From: Micavibrio sp. UBA5703 | GTDB taxonomy: Bacteria > Pseudomonadota > Alphaproteobacteria > Micavibrionales > Micavibrionaceae | DNA length: 9,223 nucleotides | NCBI GenBank assembly: GCA_002420015.1 | Contig: DIHF01000053.1 | Span: forward strand, 1-9,223 | Direction: 5' to 3' | Part shown: positions 1 to 6,831 of the stretch, in pieces | Numbering within the stretch: position 1 is the first letter of the stretch | Layout: the number at the start of each line of letters is the position of its first letter | Position numbers and translations under genes: made by a program | The notes under the pieces: model-generated | The model's input: the letters and a program-made list of their open reading frames with translations, nothing else | Told to the model about the DNA's origin: nothing | The model's database searches: none

Positions 1-3000
1 TTTTGTTCAAGTGCATGTACATCTGTTAATCCACTGGCGTTATCCAGCAAAGCTACAAACACAAAAGCATTCCCACCGCCATTGAAGTCAATAGCCAGGG
101 CGCTGCTGGAATCAAATTCCGTGATCTGGACAAAATCCATAATGGAATCCGACAATGGATCATAGCCTGTCAAAAGATCGGAAATATCCAATGCGTCCCC
201 TTCGGCCTGGTTGAAATCGACGATGGAATCGATGGCTGTAAAGGCGCTGTCGGCTGTAAAGACAAACGTGTCTGAACCTGCGCCGCCATCCAGATAGTCA
301 GCTCCAGCGCCGCCATTCAGGATATCATCGCCATCCTGCCCAAACAGGAGATCAATGTCTGCGCCGCCGTAAAGCCGGTCGTTGCCGCTTCCGCCCTCAA
401 TCCAGTCTATGCCATTCTGGCCGTAGAGAAGGTCATCCTGATCGCCGCCAAAGAGGATATCGTTCCCGTCCATCCCGTAGAGGTTATCGGCACCAAATCC
501 TCCCAGCAGACCGTCTGCACCATTGTTGCCGTAGAGCGTGTCGTTTCCGGTCGATCCATCTAAATAATCATTCCCGTCTCCGCCATCAAGGATATCATCA
601 CCGCCAAATGCGAAAAAAACATCATTCAGGTTACTGTTCGAGGAAATTCCGGCGATAGAATCTGCATTGTCCGATCCGATTGTAATGACATTGAGATTTG
701 TCAGATTGAGTGTTTCACCGGATGACAAGGTCAGCGTTTCAAACTGATAGCCCGTAACGAACTGGTTTTTCAGGATCATATGCCCCAAATAGGTTCCACC
801 TGTGTCGGTCACATGGATTTTGAGATCATTCGGATGGTCAGCCTCACGAATAAAAGAAAGGCCGCTTAATGCAACATTCACCGGAAGCTGTATCGTATCT
901 ACCCCGGACGTATCATCGTAGGTGTCCAGACCGCCGACATAAGAAATAATATCATTGCCGTTTCCGCTGGAGATCATATCGTTGCCGTTTCCGGTGTTGA
1001 AAATATTATCGCCGCTATTGGTGTCCGGTGGCGAGATGGAGAAAAACAGGCCTGTAGCATCATCTGCGCTTAAGACACGGTCGTACAGGCGGAACTCATC
1101 CAGTGCGCCTGTCATCCCGTTTTGGCGATCCAGGATCACCAGGCCGTTTCCCTGGTAGGCCATCCCGAAACGGGAGGCTCCCAAAGAATCATCATTAAAA
1201 CTTCCACTTCCGGCGATGGAGCCGACTGTTCCGGTTTCTTCTGCCGTTTCGGTTATCAACTGGCCATCCAGCCAGACATTGAGTGTGTGAGCGGCCTGCC
1301 CGTTAACTTCGCTATCTGTACCGTTTAGGGACAGGGCAATATGATGCCACTGCCCGACACTGACATCCGTTGTTTTCCATGAACTCCAGCCGATGCTTTC
1401 GCCGCCGATGACAAGCTGCGTCCCGTCAACATACGCGCTCAGGCCATTCCCGTCAGTTCCAAAATCTGCGATGACCTGCGGTATCTGTTTGGATTCATCC
1501 AGCTTGAACCACAGGGAAAAGGATTTCTGATTATATGTATTGGCTGTCGGGCCGTAGACTTCGCCCAGACCACTGCCTTGTCCCAGATCATCATTGTCCA
1601 GAAAGATAAAACTGGCTGGATCATCAATATTGTAAACGCCGCCCGTGTTGGTGTTATTAATGTGGATAGCCTGCCCGGAGACACCGGATTCAATCCGCTC
1701 GCTATCACCGAACAAAACGCCGTCTGTGTCATGACTGTCGGTTCCCATATCCTCGGAAAAGCGTCCACCGATATCCTGATCGAAATTATAATGAATCATC
1801 AAATTATTGGAATTGACAGGATCAACCTTAACTGTCACTTCGCCCAAATCCGTGTTGCCGTCCTGATCGCGGAGAATATAGCTGAAGCTGTCCTCACCGC
1901 TAAAACCTTCATCCGGTGTATATTGAATGGTACCACCCTGATTGATCACTATTTGTCCGTGAGAGGCTGCACTGACCTGATCAATCGTTAAAATGCCACC
2001 ATTGATGTCATTGTCATTTTCAAGGACATAGATCGTGGCGCTGTCCACACCGAACATCTTGACGTGATCGTTCATGGCTTCCGGCCTTTGTCCGTCACCG
2101 AGATAGAAATTATCAAACAACAGCGTATCCAGATTATCGCTCATATTGAGGCTGGTGCTGATATTGAGGACAATATAATCATATCCGTCGCCAAAGTCGG
2201 TATTGTAAACAAAATGCTGCCATCCTGCGGTGTCCTGGGAAATGTCGACATTCAGGATTGCCGTGATAGCCGGGGCTGTCATCGCATCGGCAGATGTCGG
2301 CCCTGTACCGTTGACAGGCATGTGGTATTCACCGTTGATGCCATAGACTTGAACGGTCACCGTATCGGACGACGTATTGATTCCATCGGAAAAATTCATA
2401 TCGAAGTGGAGTTCCTGTTCCCCTTGACGCTGGCCGTTATCCCAAAGCACTTGACCAAAGCCGCTGGTCCATGAGGTAACGCCGTCCAAAACCATCACCA
2501 TATTTGATGCATCAGACGGGTCTGCAGAAACCGAAAACGAGTCCCCGATAATCCAGCCATCGTTGCCGTACAGGCTATGCAGGCCATATCCGTCTATTGC
2601 TTCCGTAGTAGAACCATCAAAATCTGCGTTTTTGAACAGGTTGTCGTATCCTTCGGATATATCAATTGTCACTGTCTGATATTCGGTAGAGCTTAGCCCT
2701 TGCGCATCCCAGATTGTCAGGCCAACACTGTAATTTCCCGGAGCGCCGAAATCATGAACGACAAAGCGCCCGTAATCATCAATCGTGCCATCATTGTCAA
2801 AATCCCAGCCAAAGGATGCGATCGCTCCTTGTGAAAAGCGTAACGCGTCCGGTGCATCCGGATCATAAGACAAGGACGCATCCAGAAAAGCGATGCCCTG
2901 ATCTCCGACCATGGACGCTTCAAAAGCCACGACAGGGGCTGTATTGGTGTTTCCGGATTGGGTATGAAAAATCGTGTTTTCGATCTCAAAATAACTCGGC

Positions 3001-5462
3001 AGCATGTGCGTGCCGTGGTTATAAGCCTGAATTTGTGTGAAGTTGTATGTGTTGTTGGCAAACTCGCTATTGATCAGACGACTTGCACTTAAAGGAACGG
3101 AATCTTCATAGGCAATAATCTCGGAATTGATAAAGCCGCCATCTTCCGGGATGTGCATCCCGCGGTCAAACCCTTCGAGGCGGATGGTATCAAAGATCAG
3201 TTTTTGCGAAGTCTTATTCATGTCGATTCCGGTTCCGCGCCCGTCACCGTCAACGCCTGGCTCAAAGGCTACAGGATTGGACGGATCACCAACAATCAGG
3301 AAATCCTGAAAATGTGCCTGCGTCGTATATTCCATCATGATCCCGGTGCCGAAAACGTTCCATAAGGACACATTCTGAAACAGCGACCAGATGTCGTGAG
3401 CCTGATTGCCGCCGGGATCGGAGAAGTCAATCTGTCCGTCGTCGTTGCGCATCATGTTCCATGTTACAAAGCCGAGATCGACATTATAGGCTTCAAACCC
3501 TTCAAAGAATTTTACAGGCAGGTTCGTTACATCCACCCGGTCATCATCGGCATATCCGGCAGCCTTTAAAGCCTGATAAATCTCCGTTTCAACAATCGTG
3601 CCGTCATCAAGACGGATGTTCAGATTCTTAACGGCTATGGAGTCCGCTTCGCGGCTGATCCCATCCGTACCGGGAAACATGTTAATCCCGGTCATTGAGC
3701 TGATCGCGATATTGTCATGGAACTCGATCTGAATGCCGCCCTGCATCCAGTAAGCTTCACCGTTGAAGCCAAAATCCCCCATCGCGGCACGGTCTGTCCC
3801 GCCGTTTAAATCCTGCAACGGATTGTCATCTCCGGTCGTCTTGATCACTATATTGTTACGCCAAACACCGATTTCATCCCCGGCCTCGGAGACGATTCCC
3901 GCGCCCACTACATCAAATACAACGTTGTTTTCAGCAACCAGATGGCTTTGATGATGAACCAGTCCCCAGCCCGGAGAGCCCCAGATCACATTGCCGTCCG
4001 CCTCGGCGGGCGTACCTTCAATATCTTCAGCGCCGGTTCTGTGGAAGTGCAGGGCATAACGACCCCGGACATTCTCCCCGGTTCCGGTGGAACCGTCCGG
4101 CTGTTCTCCCACACCATTGAGCAATTCATTTTTGTCTGTCCGTCCCAGATCAACAAAAGCCGCATCATGAACCTTAACATCCGGATTATGCATGAACATG
4201 ACATGGCCGCGCTGATCTATCGCCGTGTCCGGCCCATCCTCGCTGCGGATGGTAATGTTGCGGCTCAGATTGCTGACATAGAGGTTAAATTCAGATGCGT
4301 CAAAGGTTGTCCCGTCTGGGCGTGTGTGGTCAAAAGCCAGAGTCGTTTGACCGCTGACAGAATCATTTGTCCGGTTGATGAAATAAACCGTATTCCCGTC
4401 AATTTGTGTAATCTCCAAAATCTCGTCATGAAAGCGTGTATTGTCCGCATCCGATCCATTCTCATTGTAGGAGGTGCCGCCCAGTACGATCTTATCCCCG
4501 ACAGCCCAGCCCTGCGGCGAAGTTGTCAGATCAAGATGATCCTGTCCGGCCAGAGCATCTTGCGCCAAAGTTACAAAATCCGCTTTGTCCTGCCCATATA
4601 TGCGGACCTGTCCATGTGTGATAATTCCTTTAGACAGTTGCCCGGAATCCCAGTCCCGCAGATTTACAGCTTCACCATCGCTGCGGATAATGATTTCCGC
4701 ATTGATTCCGTTTTGAATCGGGTCTGTCTCTGTCCCGATATGAAGCTGTGATGTGGGTGTGGTAACAAGCGTATCCACCACCATTGTCGTGTTTATATCC
4801 GTCGCGAAAGATAAGGTGCCATCCACACGGACCGTAAACAAAGGCACTGTGCTATCAACATCGTAAGATACCCTTACACCCACCGGAATAAAAACACGGG
4901 ATTCAGCGCCGGGAATCTCCATCTCTCCAGTGGTTACATTCTGCCAGATGGCGACGTTCGACCAGTTTCCATCCTGCACAGCGATATGTGTGGCTTCGGA
5001 CGGGTTCACAAGGCTCATCAAAGCCGTATGCTCCGGAGCTTTGATTATATCGCCGTGATGATGCATGGAGGATTCGACGGTAATCTCAATCAAGCCGGTT
5101 ACCGTTCCGCCATGTCCATCGGATAGGGTGTACTGAACTGTCTGTACGCCTTCATACCCCTGATTGGCGTGATAATACAGGTTATCTCCAATTTGGGCCA
5201 AAGCTCCGGTGGCTTCTCCCAACATCTCATAAGACACAATGGACAAGCTGTCGCCATCCAGATCGCTGTCATTACTGAGGAGGTCGCCCAGACTCATATT
5301 GAGGGCCGCTCCGCTCATCGCCATGAAGCTGTCATTTCCGGCGGTGGGCGCTGTATTGACCGTTGTTGTTTGCGCAGGCGGCGGTGAATATGACGATGCG
5401 CTTTCTTCTTCCAAAACGGTCTGAGCTAATGGGGAAAGTTCGGGCAAGGTTGGCTTCGGCAT
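1..5462 (-). CDS. Giant secreted G8/beta-helix/LamG/RTX protein (3' end outside window)
   Basis: An open frame of 1820 codons runs from ATG at 5462 off the left edge. The start is supported by GGAG 8 nt upstream and an in-frame stop near 5560 with no other start between. There is no Sec signal, as expected for type I secretion. Domains by residue: cadherin-like 37-129 (NDSDLDGD, YTLSDGHGG); G8 about 150-262; right-handed beta-helix about 263-835, with Y-A-L-H-F-H at 469-474 and GWGLVHHQSH at 498-507; PKD 841-934 (WDFDNDGTIDD); jelly-roll-like 940-1122; cadherin-like 1127-1213; LamG-like 1220-1472 (QWHHIALSLNG, ALDEFRLYDR); RTX nonapeptides 1490-1507 and 1627-1734; then the start of a VCA0849-type C-terminal secretion domain (SIVDFNQAEGDALDISDLL). 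It is probably nearly complete, since such domains end soon after this point. Likely role: calcium-folded extracellular protein binding or acting on polysaccharide. The architecture is visible; the substrate is unknown. No T1SS transporter genes lie in the window. Confidence 0.93.
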   Translation of the reverse strand, partial: MPKPTLPELSPLAQTVLEEESASSYSPPPAQTTTVNTAPTAGNDSFMAMSGAALNMSLGDLLSNDSDLDGDSLSIVSYEMLGEATGALAQIGDNLYYHANQGYEGVQTVQYTLSDGHGGTVTGLIEITVESSMHHHGDIIKAPEHTALMSLVNPSEATHIAVQDGNWSNVAIWQNVTTGEMEIPGAESRVFIPVGVRVSYDVDSTVPLFTVRVDGTLSFATDINTTMVVDTLVTTPTSQLHIGTETDPIQNGINAEIIIRSDGEAVNLRDWDSGQLSKGIITHGQVRIYGQDKADFVTLAQDALAGQDHLDLTTSPQGWAVGDKIVLGGTSYNENGSDADNTRFHDEILEITQIDGNTVYFINRTNDSVSGQTTLAFDHTRPDGTTFDASEFNLYVSNLSRNITIRSEDGPDTAIDQRGHVMFMHNPDVKVHDAAFVDLGRTDKNELLNGVGEQPDGSTGTGENVRGRYALHFHRTGAEDIEGTPAEADGNVIWGSPGWGLVHHQSHLVAENNVVFDVVGAGIVSEAGDEIGVWRNNIVIKTTGDDNPLQDLNGGTDRAAMGDFGFNGEAYWMQGGIQIEFHDNIAISSMTGINMFPGTDGISREADSIAVKNLNIRLDDGTIVETEIYQALKAAGYADDDRVDVTNLPVKFFEGFEAYNVDLGFVTWNMMRNDDGQIDFSDPGGNQAHDIWSLFQNVSLWNVFGTGIMMEYTTQAHFQDFLIVGDPSNPVAFEPGVDGDGRGTGIDMNKTSQKLIFDTIRLEGFDRGMHIPEDGGFINSEIIAYEDSVPLSASRLINSEFANNTYNFTQIQAYNHGTHMLPSYFEIENTIFHTQSGNTNTAPVVAFEASMVGDQGIAFLDASLSYDPDAPDALRFSQGAIASFGWDFDNDGTIDDYGRFVVHDFGAPGNYSVGLTIWDAQGLSSTEYQTVTIDISEGYDNLFKNADFDGSTTEAIDGYGLHSLYGNDGWIIGDSFSVSADPSDASNMVMVLDGVTSWTSGFGQVLWDNGQRQGEQELHFDMNFSDGINTSSDTVTVQVYGINGEYHMPVNGTGPTSADAMTAPAITAILNVDISQDTAGWQHFVYNTDFGDGYDYIVLNISTSLNMSDNLDTLLFDNFYLGDGQRPEAMNDHVKMFGVDSATIYVLENDNDINGGILTIDQVSAASHGQIVINQGGTIQYTPDEGFSGEDSFSYILRDQDGNTDLGEVTVKVDPVNSNNLMIHYNFDQDIGGRFSEDMGTDSHDTDGVLFGDSERIESGVSGQAIHINNTNTGGVYNIDDPASFIFLDNDDLGQGSGLGEVYGPTANTYNQKSFSLWFKLDESKQIPQVIADFGTDGNGLSAYVDGTQLVIGGESIGWSSWKTTDVSVGQWHHIALSLNGTDSEVNGQAAHTLNVWLDGQLITETAEETGTVGSIAGSGSFNDDSLGASRFGMAYQGNGLVILDRQNGMTGALDEFRLYDRVLSADDATGLFFSISPPDTNSGDNIFNTGNGNDMISSGNGNDIISYVGGLDTYDDTSGVDTIQLPVNVALSGLSFIREADHPNDLKIHVTDTGGTYLGHMILKNQFVTGYQFETLTLSSGETLNLTNLNVITIGSDNADSIAGISSNSNLNDVFFAFGGDDILDGGDGNDYLDGSTGNDTLYGNNGADGLLGGFGADNLYGMDGNDILFGGDQDDLLYGQNGIDWIEGGSGNDRLYGGADIDLLFGQDGDDILNGGAGADYLDGGAGSDTFVFTADSAFTAIDSIVDFNQAEGDALDISDLLTGYDPLSDSIMDFVQITEFDSSSALAIDFNGGGNAFVFVALLDNASGLTDVHALEQ
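261..584 (-). repeat. RTX nonapeptide repeats (12 units)
   Basis: Residues 1627-1734 form twelve consecutive nine-residue units of the form G-G-x-G-x-D-x-L-x, for example GGDGNDYLD, GMDGNDILF, GGSGNDRLY and GGAGADYLD. A preceding partial unit is GGDDILD. This is the hemolysin-type calcium-binding repeat, which folds into a parallel beta-roll when it meets calcium outside the cell. Two further units (TGNGNDMIS, SGNGNDIIS) lie earlier, at residues 1490-1507, after the LamG-like domain. Units GGDQDDLLY and GGADIDLLF deviate at the central glycine. The DNA copies are diverged, so this is a protein-level repeat and not a recent tandem expansion. Confidence 0.95.
4032..4067 (-). other. Histidine motif in the G8-associated beta-helix
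   Basis: Residues 466-477 read R-G-R-Y-A-L-H-F-H-R-T-G. I associate an R-Y-x-x-H-F-H stretch with the conserved core of the CEMIP/TMEM2/fibrocystin beta-helix. It is followed at 498-530 by G-W-G-L-V-H-H-Q-S-H and E-A-G-D-E, also typical of that core. The paired histidines could bind metal or take part in catalysis. That role is inference. Confidence 0.6.
4677..5015 (-). other. G8 domain-encoding segment
   Basis: Residues about 150-262 match the G8 pattern: an opening D-G-N-W-S-N-V-A-I-W, then I-P-G-A-E-S-R-V-F-I-P-V-G-V with regularly placed glycines, then T-V-R-V-D-G-T-L-S-F and L-H-I-G-T. G8 domains occur at the N-terminal side of beta-helix regions in the vertebrate proteins CEMIP, TMEM2 and fibrocystin, and in some bacterial secreted proteins. 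Here too the beta-helix follows directly. The assignment rests on motif recognition by eye. Confidence 0.85.
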
Positions 5463-5534
5463 GGGATGTGCTCCACAAAAATGGGGATCAGCAGTTAGGG
5501 CGCGTGAATATTCATCGTCTTTTGGCCTGCAAAC

Positions 5535-5603
5535 TGCGGTTTTCTGCGCTTCCGCTTCTCAAATACGTCTATGTATTCTGCGATGCGGTTCTCGAAAACC
5601 GCA
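5535..5603. repeat. Inverted repeat / hairpin in the RTX gene leader
   Basis: TGCGGTTTTC at 5535-5544 is matched by its exact reverse complement GAAAACCGCA at 5594-5603. The right arm also forms a tighter hairpin with TGCGGTT at 5584-5590, where 5584-5603 is palindromic apart from one mismatched pair. All of this lies 70-140 bases upstream of the RTX start codon, so it would fall in the leader of a transcript starting further upstream. No T-tract follows the hairpin on either strand. Confidence 0.6.
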
Positions 5604-5821
5604 CTTTTCGGCACAAAATCCTTTGAATGTTTACACGCACTAATTCGGAAAATAGGTTTAGACTTTTGGGGGGAATGATTTTCTGTCAGCAAAAGACGTG
5701 TTCTGAAATCATACCCGACATATATTATGTTAACATGAGGGCCTTAATGGAGATTTAAAAATGCATAAAAGATGATTTTTGATTTCAGTGCCAGATAGCA
5801 GATGATGCCAGATGCGTTGTT

Positions 5822-5862
5822 ACAGGGTTTTGAAACCCCGGAGAGGCAGGGGAGCACCCTGT
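5822..5862 (+). other. Potential structured RNA with alternative hairpins
   Basis: ACAGGGT at 5822-5828 pairs with ACCCTGT at 5856-5862, enclosing a second pairing of CCCC (5836-5839) with GGGG (5849-5852). The same bases can instead form two separate hairpins: GGGTT/AACCC with a TTGA loop at 5825-5838, and CAGGG/CCCTG at 5847-5861. The second hairpin is followed by a pyrimidine-rich run. I do not recognise a known RNA family, and whether the region is transcribed is unknown. Confidence 0.35.
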
Positions 5863-5934
5863 GTCTTCCTCTTCTTGTTTCTATCCAAAGGTCATGGAGG
5901 CTAAAATTATGAGGCCGATTTAAGGAGCAGCGGC

Positions 5935-5970
5935 TACAAAACCGTGTATAAAACCGGGTACAAAAGGGCC
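5935..5970. repeat. Degenerate 3 x 12 bp tandem repeat
   Basis: Three adjacent 12-bp units read TACAAAACCGTG, TATAAAACCGGG and TACAAAAGGGCC. Each has the form TAYAAAA followed by five G/C-rich bases. The block lies about 180 bases upstream of the ompW start. It could be a multimeric protein-binding site or a chance low-complexity stretch. Confidence 0.5.
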
Positions 5971-6077
5971 GATGTCTAAAATAATTGATTCAATATCAAC
6001 CACTTAGATTCCAACTCCCGGTTTAATGTCTAAGAAACCTGTCTGCCTCTCTCCTTTTCCATCAGGTGATGTTGTAT

Positions 6078-6091
6078 TTGACTAAAGTCAA
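6078..6091. promoter_or_regulatory. FNR-type operator upstream of ompW
   Basis: TTGACTAAAGTCAA is a symmetric Crp/Fnr-family box of the TTGAy-N4-rTCAA type. The symmetry extends outward to 9-bp arms around the TAAA spacer (6074-6095). Its centre lies 26.5 bases before the first base of TATAAT at 6111. This is about 3 bases closer than the spacing for a textbook class II activator site at -41.5, so activation from an overlapping position is plausible. A regulator gene with matching recognition residues lies just downstream of ompW. Confidence 0.8.
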
Positions 6092-6110
6092 ATACAGATA
6101 TTCTTTTCTC

Positions 6111-6116
6111 TATAAT
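6111..6116 (+). promoter_or_regulatory. Probable -10 element of the ompW promoter
   Basis: TATAAT is a perfect sigma-70-type -10 hexamer. It has no good -35 hexamer at 17 bp, but the FNR-type box lies in the activator position. A start point near 6123 would leave a leader of about 28 bases before the ATG at 6151. It would also place the upstream ATGs at 6115 and 6118 outside the transcript. Confidence 0.65.
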
Positions 6117-6150
6117 GATGAGGGGAGGAGATATCAGGGGGATTTATCAT

Positions 6151-6786
6151 ATGACTAAAAAGATTCTTTTGGCGGCGGTGGCGTCGCAGTTCATATTTGC
6201 GTATCCGGTTATGGCGCAGGATGGTTCGTCCGGCGGCAGCCCGTGGCAGTTTCGTCTGCGCGGAATAGGGGTTTTGCCGGATGGCGGGGGCGATACGACG
6301 ATAGGCGGCTCGCCCGAGGCGGATAACGCGGTTGTGCCGGAATTCGATATTTCCTATTTTTTCACGGACAACATCGCAGCCGAGTTGATTCTGGCGACAT
6401 CGCCTCATGATCTCAGTCTGAAAAACTCCACAATCGGGGATGTGGATCTTGGGGACTCGATGGTCTTGCCGCCGACACTGACGCTGCAATACCACTTCAC
6501 CCCTGACAATGCTTTCAGCCCCTATATCGGCGCGGGTGTGAACTATACCTTGCCTTACGCTGAGGATGCGGCGGGCGGCACTGTAACGGATCTGAATGTC
6601 GATGGAAGCTTTGGTGTAGCCCTGCAGGCCGGGGCTGATTACTGGGTTAACGATAACTGGGGTCTCAATATCGACGTTAAAAAGGTATACGTCGATGTCG
6701 ATGCCTCGATCAATAATGGCGCGATCACCGGCGAGGTCGAACTGGACCCGTGGGTTGTCGGGGCGGGCGTATCGTACCGGTTCTAG
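6151..6786 (+). CDS. ompW: OmpW-family outer-membrane beta-barrel protein
   Basis: The product is 211 residues, the usual length for OmpW, an eight-stranded barrel thought to pass small hydrophobic molecules across the outer membrane. Residues 1-22 form a Sec signal peptide (M-T-K-K, a hydrophobic core, then V-M-A before Q-D-G). The mature part has alternating amphipathic strands, the family-typical L-P-P-T-L-T-L-Q-Y-H-F at 107-117, P-Y-I-G-A-G-V-N-Y-T at 124-133, and a terminal aromatic Y-R-F suited to BAM recognition. I chose the ATG at 6151 over in-frame ATGs at 6115 and 6118 because the signal peptide begins there, AGGGGG lies 9 nt upstream, and the likely -10 box covers the earlier ATGs. 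OmpW genes are FNR-controlled in E. coli and some other proteobacteria, which fits the upstream box. The next gene begins 45 bases downstream. Confidence 0.88.
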   Translation: MTKKILLAAVASQFIFAYPVMAQDGSSGGSPWQFRLRGIGVLPDGGGDTTIGGSPEADNAVVPEFDISYFFTDNIAAELILATSPHDLSLKNSTIGDVDLGDSMVLPPTLTLQYHFTPDNAFSPYIGAGVNYTLPYAEDAAGGTVTDLNVDGSFGVALQAGADYWVNDNWGLNIDVKKVYVDVDASINNGAITGEVELDPWVVGAGVSYRF

Positions 6787-6797
6787 AGCCTTTTTCA

Positions 6798-6811
6798 TTG
6801 CCGAAGATCAA
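6798..6811. promoter_or_regulatory. Weak FNR-like half-site upstream of the regulator gene
   Basis: TTGCCGAAGATCAA keeps the TTG and a perfect ATCAA half with the correct N4 spacing, but the left half is degraded (CC instead of AT). It lies 21 bases before the GTG start of the Crp/Fnr-type gene. That position is too close for class II activation but would suit negative autoregulation. Confidence 0.35.
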
Positions 6812-6831
6812 GCTTTAGAGGTTGAAACGGC

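Larger units (their letters stand above)
5463..6150. other. Gene-free divergent intergenic region
   Basis: Nearly 700 bases separate the start of the minus-strand RTX gene from the start of ompW. No convincing coding region is present. The stretch contains inverted repeats close to the RTX gene, a cluster of alternative hairpins near 5822-5862, a degenerate 12-bp tandem repeat, and the ompW operator and promoter at its right end. I did not find a good sigma-70 promoter for the RTX gene. The AT-rich stretch around 5715-5740 is the most plausible place for one. Confidence 0.7.

Noticed and set aside
261..584. CRISPR-like or satellite DNA repeat
   Set aside because: The periodicity is 27 bases, in frame, with diverged DNA and conserved G-G-x-G-x-D codons. 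This is explained by RTX nonapeptides.
3942..4751. Plus-strand open frame of 269 codons inside the RTX gene region
   Set aside because: It is antisense to a continuous minus-strand frame with clear G8 and beta-helix motifs. Its translation has no recognisable domain and it has no plausible upstream ribosome binding context.
5584..5603. GC-rich hairpin as a rho-independent terminator
   Set aside because: Neither strand has a T-tract after the stem, and no gene ends next to it.
5495..5692. Minus-strand 65-codon frame in the leader of the RTX gene
   Set aside because: It starts with TTG, lacks a ribosome binding site, is lysine/arginine-rich without recognisable features, and is not in frame with the RTX gene. 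A leader peptide cannot be fully excluded.
5727..5736. ATGTTAACAT perfect palindrome as an operator for the RTX gene
   Set aside because: A 10-bp AT-rich palindrome is not rare in such sequence, and I could not place a convincing -35/-10 pair beside it.
5985..5999. TTGAT-TCAAT-ATCAA as a further FNR box
   Set aside because: Both half-sites are perfect but the spacer is 5 bases instead of 4. This should put the half-sites out of register for a Crp/Fnr dimer.
6115..6150. Earlier in-frame ATG starts for ompW at 6115 and 6118
   Set aside because: They overlap the likely -10 hexamer and would place a 12-residue or 11-residue extension in front of a normal signal peptide. The ATG at 6151 fits better.
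6088..6798. Minus-strand open frame of 236 codons opposite ompW
   Set aside because: It mirrors the ompW coding sequence, whose signal peptide, barrel motifs and promoter are convincing. The antisense product is arginine- and isoleucine-rich without family features.
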